A stretch of DNA of 11,673 nt from Mollicutes bacterium (GTDB taxonomy: Bacteria; Bacillota_I; Bacilli_A; Izemoplasmatales; Izemoplasmataceae): the NCBI GenBank assembly GCA_003551455.1, contig PUMR01000004.1:1-11673 (forward strand), given 5' to 3'. This document shows, piece by piece, positions 6,637-11,673 of the stretch (position 1 is its first letter; each line of letters opens with the position of its first letter). The notes beneath the pieces are model-generated. The model saw nothing but the letters and a program-made list of their open reading frames with translations. It did not search any database and was not told the origin of the DNA. Made by a program: the position numbers and the translations under genes.

Positions 6637-6727
6637 GCTATGTCCCCCCTGGTTGTGCGATGGCGGGAATCCATCCCCGGACTCCCGGGCATCATCCTCC
6701 TTCAAAGCCTCCGGGCTTTGAGTATTG
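6637..6727 (-). promoter_or_regulatory. Structured leader of permease A
   Basis: Order on the minus strand: hairpin CAAAGCC-CGGA-GGCTTTG (6720-6703), AAGGAGG (6702-6696), stem I GGGAGTCC with GGATTCCC around a 6-nt loop (6686-6665, fully paired with one G-T), then CGCCATCG, then the G6 Shine-Dalgarno (6649-6644), then ATG. GCCAT (6664-6660) can pair with ATGGC at the start codon (6636-6632). The same elements recur before copies B, C and D, except that the first hairpin is only in A and B. Confidence 0.6.
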
Positions 6728-6733
6728 AAGTCC

Positions 6734-6762
6734 ATACTACAATATTTTCATGGTTCCGTCAA
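6734..6762 (-). promoter_or_regulatory. Promoter of permease A
   Basis: Leftward TTGACG (6762-6757), 17-bp spacer and TAGTAT (6739-6734). The same arrangement is conserved before copy B, which supports function. It would give a leader of about 90 nt. Confidence 0.6.
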
Positions 6763-6849
6763 ATTCGGTCCGCTTTTCGAAGCGACAACCGAGGCCTTCC
6801 GGGCGATGCGGAACAAACAACGCAGAAGGCATTGACTTATGCACGTGGA

Positions 6850-7809
6850 TCAGTTGACATTGTTGTTGTCGTCGGTCCCTACCCGCATACGCGGGTCGAG
6901 GAAGCGATACATTATATCGATGAAGACGGTGAAACCCAAGGCGATGAGACAATAGAACATGATGACGAGGGTGACCGGCTCCACTTCGATGTTGACCCAA
7001 TAGATGTTCATGAACGGGCGGAAGATGTTGTGGAAGAGCCAGGCGGAGACGCCGTCGATAAGATAGATGATCTCGACGATGAAACTGCTCACGAGGGCAT
7101 AGAGGATCGCCGTGGGCAGTTCCGGCATCATGGAGACGGTCGCATCCTTGAGGAGATGACGGGTGACGACCTGGCGGTGTTTCAGCCCCTTCACCCTGAG
7201 CAGAAGGAATTGTTCTCCCGCCAAGCGTTCCCGGAGCTCGCCGCGGATGATCCTCGTGATGTTGACGAGCGGGAGGGCCGATATCACGATGACCGGCAAC
7301 ACGTAGCCTTGCATCCTTTCTATGAGCGGGGCCGTCTCGGCCGGCCATGACGGGGGGAGGATGGGGACAAAGCGCGGGGAACCGAAATAGATCCTGAGTA
7401 TGCTGATCATGATGTAGGGAGGTACCGAGAGCGACACGAGAAGGAGGACCTGGATGAGTTTGTCGGGGAGGCTGCCGTGTTTGATGGCGGCCACGATGCC
7501 CAAAAACATGCCGAACAGGGTGTAGAAGAAAAAAGAGACGATGTTCAGACGGAGGGTGCGCCCCATGAGACTTCGCAACATTTCCCAGACATCTTCGCCC
7601 CAGCGGTCGGTGCCCCAATGCCATTCGGTGGCGATGAGTTTCAGATACTCCCAATAGTTCTGCCAAACCGAGGCGACATCGGTCCAGAAGGGGTCCCGGG
7701 GCTCGAAACGCCGCAACATGACAAACGACATGACATAATAGCTGAAGGTCATGATCACCATGAGCGTCACAATGAGCAGAATTAGACGTTTGACGATGTA
7801 GCCGGCCAT
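6850..7809 (-). CDS. OppB/DppB-type ABC transporter permease, copy B
   Basis: A 319-residue paralogue of copies A, C and D and the closest to C by eye. It has about six membrane segments with MAGYIVKRLILLIVTLMV at the N-terminus, the external LRRFEPRDPFWTDVAS motif, TLRLNIVSFFFYTLFGMFLG, the EAA loop LLLRVKGLKHRQVVTRHLLK, EIIYLIDGVSAWLF and the OppB-type ending FLDPRMRV, then a short Asn-rich tail. After the third helix it carries FGSPRFVPILPP, like A and C but unlike D. The ATG at 7809 follows GGGGGGACATATC. The spacer between its stop and the leader of A is nearly the same as the spacer between C and B, so gene and regulatory region were duplicated together. No clear terminator follows it. 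Transport of oligopeptides or a similar ligand is inferred from the family. Confidence 0.92.
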   Translation of the reverse strand: MAGYIVKRLILLIVTLMVIMTFSYYVMSFVMLRRFEPRDPFWTDVASVWQNYWEYLKLIATEWHWGTDRWGEDVWEMLRSLMGRTLRLNIVSFFFYTLFGMFLGIVAAIKHGSLPDKLIQVLLLVSLSVPPYIMISILRIYFGSPRFVPILPPSWPAETAPLIERMQGYVLPVIVISALPLVNITRIIRGELRERLAGEQFLLLRVKGLKHRQVVTRHLLKDATVSMMPELPTAILYALVSSFIVEIIYLIDGVSAWLFHNIFRPFMNIYWVNIEVEPVTLVIMFYCLIALGFTVFIDIMYRFLDPRMRVGTDDNNNVN

Positions 7810-7899
7810 GATATGTCCCCCCTGGTTGTGCGATGGCGGGAATCCGTCCCCGGACGCCCGGACATCCTCCTCTCACAAAGCCTCCAAGCTTTGATATTG
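7810..7899 (-). promoter_or_regulatory. Structured leader of permease B
   Basis: Hairpin CAAAGCT-TGGA-GGCTTTG (7893-7876; its last pair is T-G where copy A has C-G), then GAGAGGAGG, stem I GGGCGTCC with GGATTCCC around a 6-nt loop (7859-7838, one mismatch), CGCCATCG (7838-7831), the G6 Shine-Dalgarno (7822-7817) and ATG. GCCAT (7837-7833) can pair with ATGGC at the start (7809-7805). Confidence 0.6.
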
Positions 7900-7905
7900 A
7901 GATCT

Positions 7906-7934
7906 ACACTAAAATACCTTCATAGCTCCGTCAA
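7906..7934 (-). promoter_or_regulatory. Promoter of permease B
   Basis: Leftward TTGACG (7934-7929), 17-bp spacer and TAGTGT (7911-7906), in the same position as the promoter of copy A. Confidence 0.55.
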
Positions 7935-8020
7935 GTTAGGTTTGCTTTTCGAAACGACAACCGAGGCCTTCGGGCGATGCAGAACAAACAACGCAGAAGG
8001 CATTGACTTATGCATGTGGA

Positions 8021-8980
8021 TCAGTTGACATTGTTCTTGTCGTCGGTGCCAACGTGCATGCGCGGATCGAGAAAGTGATACATCATGTCGATGAGAACGG
8101 TGAACCCGAGGGCGATGAGACAATAGAACATGATGACGAGGGTGACGGTCTCCACTTCGATGTCGACCCAATGGATGTCCATGAACTGGCGATAGATGTT
8201 ATGGAAGAGCCACGCGGAGACACCGTCGATACGATAGATGATCTCGACGATGAAACTGCTCACTAGGGCATAGAGGATCGCTGTGGGCAGTTCCGGCATC
8301 ATGGAGATGATCGCATCCTTGAGGAGATGACGCGTGACGATCTGGCGGTGTCTCAACCCCTTCACCCTGAGCAGGAGGAATTGGTCTCCCGCCAAGCGTT
8401 CTACAAGTTCGCCGCGGATGATCCTCGTGATGTTGGCAAGCGGCAGGGCTGATATGACGATGACTGGCAACACGTAGCCTTGCATCCTTTCTACGAGGTC
8501 CGCCGTGTCGGCCGGCCATGTCGGTGGGAGGATGGGTACAAAGCGCGGGGAGCCGAAATAGATCCTGAGTATACTGATCAGGATATAGGGGGGGAGTGAC
8601 AGGGACACGAGAAGGGCGACCTGGATGAGTTTGTCGGAGATACCTTTGTGTCTGAGAGCGGCCACGATGCCCAAAAACACGCCGACCAGGGTGTAAAACA
8701 CGAAAGAGACGATATTCAGACGGAGGGTGCGCCCCATATGATGGTTCAACGTCTCCCAGACATCAGCGCCTGCACGATCGGTGCCCCAATGCCATTCGGT
8801 GACGATGAGCTTCAGATACTCCCAATAGTGCCTCCAGACCGAGGCGACATCGGTCCAGAAGGGGTCCCGGGGCTCGAAACGCCGCAACATAACAAACGAC
8901 ATGACATAATAGCTGAAAGTCATGATCACCATGAGTGTCAAAAAAAGTAGAATTACACGTTTCAGGATGTAACTCGCCAT
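8021..8980 (-). CDS. OppB/DppB-type ABC transporter permease, copy C
   Basis: A 319-residue paralogue of the other three. Landmarks are MASYILKRVILLFLTLMV, external LRRFEPRDPFWTDVAS, TLRLNIVSFVFYTLVGVFLG, the EAA loop LLLRVKGLRHRQIVTRHLLK, EIIYRIDGVSAWLF and the ending FLDPRMHV plus an Asn-rich tail. The start at 8980 is set by alignment with the other copies; the frame is open to a GTG at 9004, which would add eight residues with no homology. The Shine-Dalgarno is an eight-G run. The spacer before copy B matches that between B and A. By family this is one half of the membrane channel of an oligopeptide-type importer; no partner subunit is encoded next to it. Confidence 0.92.
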   Translation of the reverse strand: MASYILKRVILLFLTLMVIMTFSYYVMSFVMLRRFEPRDPFWTDVASVWRHYWEYLKLIVTEWHWGTDRAGADVWETLNHHMGRTLRLNIVSFVFYTLVGVFLGIVAALRHKGISDKLIQVALLVSLSLPPYILISILRIYFGSPRFVPILPPTWPADTADLVERMQGYVLPVIVISALPLANITRIIRGELVERLAGDQFLLLRVKGLRHRQIVTRHLLKDAIISMMPELPTAILYALVSSFIVEIIYRIDGVSAWLFHNIYRQFMDIHWVDIEVETVTLVIMFYCLIALGFTVLIDMMYHFLDPRMHVGTDDKNNVN

Positions 8981-9055
8981 CGCCACCCCCCCCTTCGGCT
9001 TCACGATGGCGGAAGTCCGTTATGGGACCTCCACGGATCTCCTCCTTCGATATGC
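8981..9055 (-). promoter_or_regulatory. Structured leader of permease C
   Basis: GAAGGAGGAG near 9049-9040, stem I GGAGGTCC with GGACTTCC around loop CATAAC (9032-9011, eight pairs including one G-T), then CGCCATCG (9011-9004), a G8 run (8993-8986) and ATG. CGCCATCG pairs perfectly over 8 bp with CGATGGCG at the start codon (8982-8975). The sequence of stem I differs from the other copies while pairing is kept. No convincing promoter was found upstream. Confidence 0.6.
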
Positions 9056-9121
9056 AAACAATGTATCTGCCCATATTGCAGCGGTTCCCGGTCCAATCAA
9101 GCCTACGCGTGCTTTCCACTC

Positions 9122-9157
9122 GGGGAAGCGATCAAAAAGATTGAGCGCTGCCTCCCC
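9122..9157 (-). other. Interrupted hairpin between permeases D and C
   Basis: Thirteen bases after the stop of D, GGGGA/TCCCC, AGCG/CGCT and ATC/GAT stack into one hairpin with small bulges around a TTTTT loop. No T run follows, so it is a poor terminator; it may stabilise a 3' end or be without function. Confidence 0.3.
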
Positions 9158-9170
9158 TTCACCGCCCGCG

Positions 9171-10127
9171 TCAATGAATCTCTTGTTGTTTGCCGTCGCT
9201 GATGACAGACATCCGCGGATCGAGGAACCTGTAGGTTATATCGATGATCACGGTGGCACCGAGAGTGATGAGGCAATAGAACATGACGACGAGAACGGTC
9301 GGTTCCACCTCGATAGACACAAAATGGATACCCATGAAGGGGCGGAAGATATTGCGGAAGAACCAGGCGGAGACCCCCCGGACGCCATAGATGATTTCGA
9401 CGATGAAACTGCTCACTAGGGCATAGAGGATCGCCATGGGAAGTTCCGGCATCATGGAGACGGCCCCGTCCTTGAGGAGATGGCGGGAGACGACCTGGTG
9501 GCGCTTCAGCCCCTTCACCTTGAGCAGGAGAAGGTGGTCTCCCACCATGCGGTCCCGGAGTTCACCCCGGATGACCCGGGCGATATTGGCGAGCGGCAGG
9601 GCGCTTGTCACGACGACGGGGAGGATGAATCCCGGCAGCCTCTCCCCCAGAGGTCTCGTGAGCGCGGGCATCTGCGAGGGGAGGACGGGAACGCGGAATG
9701 CGAATATGATGATGAGCACCACGATCAATACATAGGGGGGAATCGAGCTGAACACGAGAATGATGAACTGGATGATCTTGTCCGGGATGCGTTTGTGATA
9801 GAGGGCGGCCATGAGCCCCAAAAACATGCCGAACACGGTATAGAAAAAGAAGGCCACGATATTCAGACGGAGGGTGCGCCACATGAGGGTCTTCAAGACT
9901 TCCCAGACATCCTCGCCCTCACGGTCGGTGCCGAAATACCATTGGGTGAAGATGAGTCTCAAATACTCCAGATACCGCCGCCAGATGGTGGCGACGTCCG
10001 TCCAGAAGGGATCCCGGGGCTCGAAACGGCGCAACATGACGAATGACGTAACGAAATACACGAACGTCATGATCACGAAAAGGGTCACAATCAGCAGAAG
10101 CACACGCTTCAGGATATAGAACGCCAT
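9171..10127 (-). CDS. OppB/DppB-type ABC transporter permease, copy D
   Basis: A 318-residue paralogue, first in the transcription order and the most divergent of the four. Membrane segments lie near 9-31, 87-109, 118-142, 168-186, 229-250 and 278-302. It has LRRFEPRDPFWTDVAT (32-47), TLRLNIVAFFFYTVFGMFLG (85-104), the EAA loop LLLLKVKGLKRHQVVSRHLL (199-218), EIIYGVRGVSAWFF (244-257) and FLDPRMSV (301-308). It differs after the third helix: 142-167 (FAFRVPVLPSQMPALTRPLG onward) lacks the FGSP block of A-C and is shorter. The ATG at 10127 follows an AGGGGGGTG binding site. It has its own promoter, preceded by a tandem repeat. A different ligand or partner from A-C is possible. Confidence 0.92.
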   Translation of the reverse strand: MAFYILKRVLLLIVTLFVIMTFVYFVTSFVMLRRFEPRDPFWTDVATIWRRYLEYLRLIFTQWYFGTDREGEDVWEVLKTLMWRTLRLNIVAFFFYTVFGMFLGLMAALYHKRIPDKIIQFIILVFSSIPPYVLIVVLIIIFAFRVPVLPSQMPALTRPLGERLPGFILPVVVTSALPLANIARVIRGELRDRMVGDHLLLLKVKGLKRHQVVSRHLLKDGAVSMMPELPMAILYALVSSFIVEIIYGVRGVSAWFFRNIFRPFMGIHFVSIEVEPTVLVVMFYCLITLGATVIIDITYRFLDPRMSVISDGKQQEIH

Positions 10128-10215
10128 CGTCGCACCCCCCTAGGCTTTGCGATGGCGGGGGTCCATTCCTGGACGCCCTTTAGCCCTTCTCCTCTGTGTT
10201 TGTCGTTTGGGTATG
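10128..10215 (-). promoter_or_regulatory. Structured leader of permease D
   Basis: GAGGAGAAGG, stem I GGGCGTCC with GGACCCCC around a 6-nt loop (10178-10157, one C-C mismatch), then CGCCATCG (10157-10150), a 20-nt loop with the G6 Shine-Dalgarno (10140-10135), and CGATGGCG over the start codon (10129-10122), which pairs perfectly with CGCCATCG over 8 bp. Confidence 0.6.
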
Positions 10216-10223
10216 TTGAGCTC

Positions 10224-10269
10224 ATAGTATACCAGTTTCAAAGGCCCGTCAATGTCATTTTGTCATTTT
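10224..10269 (-). promoter_or_regulatory. Promoter of permease D with upstream tandem repeat
   Basis: Leftward TTGACG (10252-10247) with TACTAT at 17 bp (10229-10224), matching the layout of A and B, or TATACT with TG one base before it at 15 bp (10231-10226). Just upstream of the -35, AAAATGAC occurs twice in direct tandem (10269-10254), a candidate regulator site. The array may be switched here. Confidence 0.55.
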
Positions 10270-10429
10270 CAACCGATAAAGGGCGTTTTTCCGCCGTATT
10301 GCCCTTTTGCAACAGTGAAATGCAAAAAAGATGACAGGCCGAAAAAAGCATTCAAGAAAAAAGCGCATCCACTAGCGGACTCCGGCGAGTCGAGCATGAC
10401 CTCTTTGCAGCCCTGTCGCCACTCGTCAG
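10270..10429. other. Gap between the EFR1 gene and the permease D promoter
   Basis: Leftward from the EFR1 stop: hairpin GACTC-GCCG-GAGTC (10391-10378), then three T6 runs within about 50 bases, the first about 15 bases past the hairpin, and AAAGGGC/GCCCTTT (10307-10278) around a long loop. Neither hairpin is a textbook terminator, but together they may end the EFR1 transcript. No gene is seen. Confidence 0.35.
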
Positions 10430-11242
10430 TCATCCTTCGTGGTGGATGCGGACATCGCCGATGGCGAAGTCTTCTGTCGGCCCCCGGTAAGGTCGCTTGA
10501 CCCGCGAACGTTTCGCGAAGCGGATGGCCCCGACGGGGCAATGGTTGATGCACCGATAACAAAGATAGCAGTCCTCTCCCGCGCGAGCGAGACTTTCGGA
10601 CATGGTGAGGTTCTGGCTCGGGCAGAGGTCGACACATGTCCCACAGCCCGTGCAGGTCGCATCGATCTTCAAAGCGTTCTTGAAAGTCTTCCGGTAACGT
10701 TTGAAGGGGAGACGTTGGAGGAGGCCGAGGAGTAGCGACCCGAAGCCTTCCCCCTTCCTCAGGCGCTTGTCTTTTATGACAGCGGTCGCCATCCTTTTCG
10801 CTTTGCGGTTGACACGCCGTTGCAACCGGTCGTGGCGGGTGGGGCGTTTCCAACGGACAATCCGGTAGTCCGTGATGTTATTCGGCATGTGGACATGCAT
10901 CAACTGGCGGACGATGAACCCCTTGCGACGGAGCCTTCTGGCTCCCATGGCCGCACCGTCTCCCGAAAACATCATCTGGGTGCAATAGACGAAGGCCCTT
11001 TTTCCCACGTGCGAAGATATGCCGTCCAACAGGTCCATGACGGGCTCGGGAAAATCCGACCCGTATATCGGATATCCGAGGCCCACCACATCGGCGCTTT
11101 CCATGCACGCATCGGCGTCTTCCAGGCTCTCGATGCTGTAGAGGTCGCAAGCGACGCCCATCTCTCGAAAAATCTCCTGGAGACATCGGGCGACATACCA
11201 AGTGTTGCCCGTGCCCGAAAACTGCAAGATCTTGACTTTCAT
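10430..11242 (-). CDS. EFR1 family protein: flavodoxin-like domain fused to 2x[4Fe-4S] ferredoxin
   Basis: A 270-residue soluble redox protein. The N-terminal half is flavodoxin-like: the FMN phosphate loop FSGTGNT (8-14), VVGLGYPIYGSDFPEP (52-67) and KRAFVYCTQMMFSGDGA (81-97). The C-terminal part holds two 4Fe-4S motifs: C197-x2-C200-x2-C203-x3-C207-P and C225-x2-C228-x2-C231-x3-C235-P. This order and length match the EFR1 ferredoxin family common in Clostridia and other anaerobes, thought to pass electrons between flavin and iron-sulfur carriers; physiological partners are mostly unknown. It suggests an anaerobic or facultative lifestyle. A basic linker (about 130-192) joins the domains. 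The ATG at 11242 follows GAGAGGAG. The gene stands alone, with its own promoter and about 300 bases before permease D. Confidence 0.93.
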   Translation of the reverse strand: MKVKILQFSGTGNTWYVARCLQEIFREMGVACDLYSIESLEDADACMESADVVGLGYPIYGSDFPEPVMDLLDGISSHVGKRAFVYCTQMMFSGDGAAMGARRLRRKGFIVRQLMHVHMPNNITDYRIVRWKRPTRHDRLQRRVNRKAKRMATAVIKDKRLRKGEGFGSLLLGLLQRLPFKRYRKTFKNALKIDATCTGCGTCVDLCPSQNLTMSESLARAGEDCYLCYRCINHCPVGAIRFAKRSRVKRPYRGPTEDFAIGDVRIHHEG

Positions 11243-11315
11243 GTCCGGCTCCTCTCATGGACCATGATGACGAGCGAAAGACGCCTCGCCGTTGCAATCG
11301 TGGTCATTCAAGACC

Positions 11316-11321
11316 ATTATA
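11316..11321 (-). promoter_or_regulatory. -10 element of the EFR1 gene
   Basis: Leftward perfect TATAAT at 11321-11316, about 75 bases before ATG 11242. The -35 region at 17 bp (TATATA) is poor, so activation by a factor is possible. Confidence 0.5.
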
Positions 11322-11421
11322 CCCGTAAACGCATGATTTATATAGCCATGGTCGCGATGAAGATAGGAAGTCTTTGGTTGGGAATTTGAAAAGTGTGGGG
11401 CAGCACCGTTCCGCTTCTTCT

Positions 11422-11489
11422 GCCGGATATGAGAACCCCCACCCAGGTACTTGGCAATGCGACTCCAAGCGAGGGATGCGGTTCTCGGC
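11422..11489. repeat. Inverted repeat able to form a long irregular hairpin
   Basis: GAGAACC (11431-11437) pairs with GGTTCTC (11480-11486). Nested inside, CTTGG (11450-11454) pairs with CCAAG (11465-11469), and outside GCC (11422-11424) pairs with GGC (11487-11489) across a bulge. It lies between a terminator and the EFR1 promoter. No known RNA family is recognised. The rest of 11322-11516 shows only a small GGCAG/CTGCC hairpin near 11403-11424. Confidence 0.4.
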
Positions 11490-11517
11490 CTGTAAGAGGG
11501 TTTTCAAGGCTCATCCT

Positions 11518-11542
11518 CAAAAGAAAAGGCCCCTTCCGGGGC
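11518..11542 (-). terminator. Terminator of the partial gene at the right edge
   Basis: GCCCC-GGAA-GGGGC (11542-11529), a 5-bp GC stem with a GGAA tetraloop, followed by CTTTTCTTTT. It lies about 55 bases after the stop of the gene entering from the right. Confidence 0.75.
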
Positions 11543-11595
11543 GATGGGGGCCGGGCGAGCGTCGCAAGCGTGACATCTTACAAGTATGCGTTTTC

Positions 11596-11673
11596 TCACT
11601 TTTTGTTGGTTGCTGGAGAATAATAGGACTCGAAGCCGTTATTGACGATCAGGCCCCCGTTGGGGACCTGGAT
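11596..11673 (-). CDS. C-terminal end of an unrecognised protein (partial)
   Basis: The last 25 codons and TGA of a gene entering from the right edge, ending GFESYYSPATNKK. The coding call rests on the open frame, its end in a stop followed by a terminator, and the same orientation as all other genes. Too little is present to assign a family. Confidence 0.6.
   Translation of the reverse strand: MQVPNGGLIVNNGFESYYSPATNKK

Larger units (their letters stand above)
5683..10252 (-). repeat. Four-unit tandem gene array (about 1.15-1.17 kb per unit)
   Basis: Stop codons of A, B, C and D lie at 5683, 6850, 8021 and 9171, so units repeat every 1167, 1171 and 1150 bases. Each unit holds one permease plus its leader, and three hold a recognisable promoter. 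Units B and C are most alike; spacers B-A and C-B are nearly identical for about 200 bases. This points to stepwise tandem duplication with later divergence, possibly with gene conversion. Confidence 0.9.

Noticed and set aside
6637..6735. Longer N-terminus for permease A starting at 6735
   Set aside because: That ATG overlaps the -10 element, and the 33 extra residues have no counterpart in the other copies.
8981..9004. GTG start at 9004 for permease C
   Set aside because: The extra eight residues translate the leader and G-run; the ATG at 8980 aligns with the other copies.
9031..9049. Short leader peptide in the permease C leader (GTG start, MEVP)
   Set aside because: Well spaced from AAGGAGG but not conserved in the other three leaders.
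6136..10046. Plus-strand open frames opposite the permeases, similar to each other
   Set aside because: They resemble each other only because the permeases do; all are acidic and low in hydrophobic residues, as expected for the complement of membrane-protein codons, and have no ribosome binding sites.
5683..10252. CRISPR array or insertion sequence as cause of the repeats
   Set aside because: Repeat units are whole genes of about 1.15 kb; there are no short spaced repeats, terminal inverted repeats or transposase.
11403..11489. SRP RNA, 6S RNA or a riboswitch in the gap before the EFR1 gene
   Set aside because: The structured region lacks the conserved SRP tetraloop region, and no riboswitch core (T-box, TPP, SAM, c-di-GMP) could be matched.
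888..11598. Mycoplasma-type code with TGA as tryptophan
   Set aside because: All genes end at TGA at positions matching family lengths, followed by terminators or the next gene; tryptophan is encoded by TGG.

Overview
The window reads as a chromosomal segment of a Gram-positive-type bacterium, probably Bacillota or a relative; no genus can be named from the sequence. Supporting signs are strong GGAGG-type ribosome binding sites, sigma-A-like promoters (TTGACA/TATAAT) and low-GC Gram-positive families (AadE-like, SdpI, EFR1 ferredoxin) in DNA that is moderately GC-rich by eye. TGA is a true stop here and closes all 12 visible reading frames, so the Mycoplasma code is excluded. Every real gene lies on the minus strand; the long plus-strand open frames, including one of 644 codons, are antisense shadows.

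Right to left, in the direction of transcription: the last 25 codons of an unrecognised gene with a terminator (11596-11673); a promoter-bearing gap with an inverted repeat; an EFR1-type flavodoxin/ferredoxin protein (10430-11242); four tandem paralogous ABC permeases of the DppB/OppB type (D, C, B, A; 10127 to 5683); a small exported Ig-like protein (5015-5416); an unrecognised protein with a carboxypeptidase-regulatory-like domain (3771-4670); a VOC/glyoxalase-like protein (3211-3579); an SdpI-family membrane protein (2718-3116); tRNA-Lys(CTT) with its own promoter and terminator; a phytol/dolichol-kinase-like membrane protein coupled to a CDF-like membrane protein (2246-888); and an AadE-like nucleotidyltransferase cut by the left edge (770-1).

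The standout is the permease array. Four units of about 1.15-1.17 kb each carry one OppB-like gene of 317-319 codons. No OppC, ATPase or binding protein lies between them. The spacers are not filler. Three carry a TTGACG promoter, and all four messages share a structured leader: an 8-bp hairpin with a 6-nt loop whose pairing is kept despite base changes, then a CGCCATCG-like motif that can pair with the start codon region, with an all-G Shine-Dalgarno (6 to 8 G) in the loop between. This looks like a duplicated gene plus cis-regulatory RNA. The likely role of the products is as one half of oligopeptide-type importers whose other parts are encoded elsewhere.

The remaining genes are mostly single units with recognisable promoters and terminators and do not form an obvious pathway.
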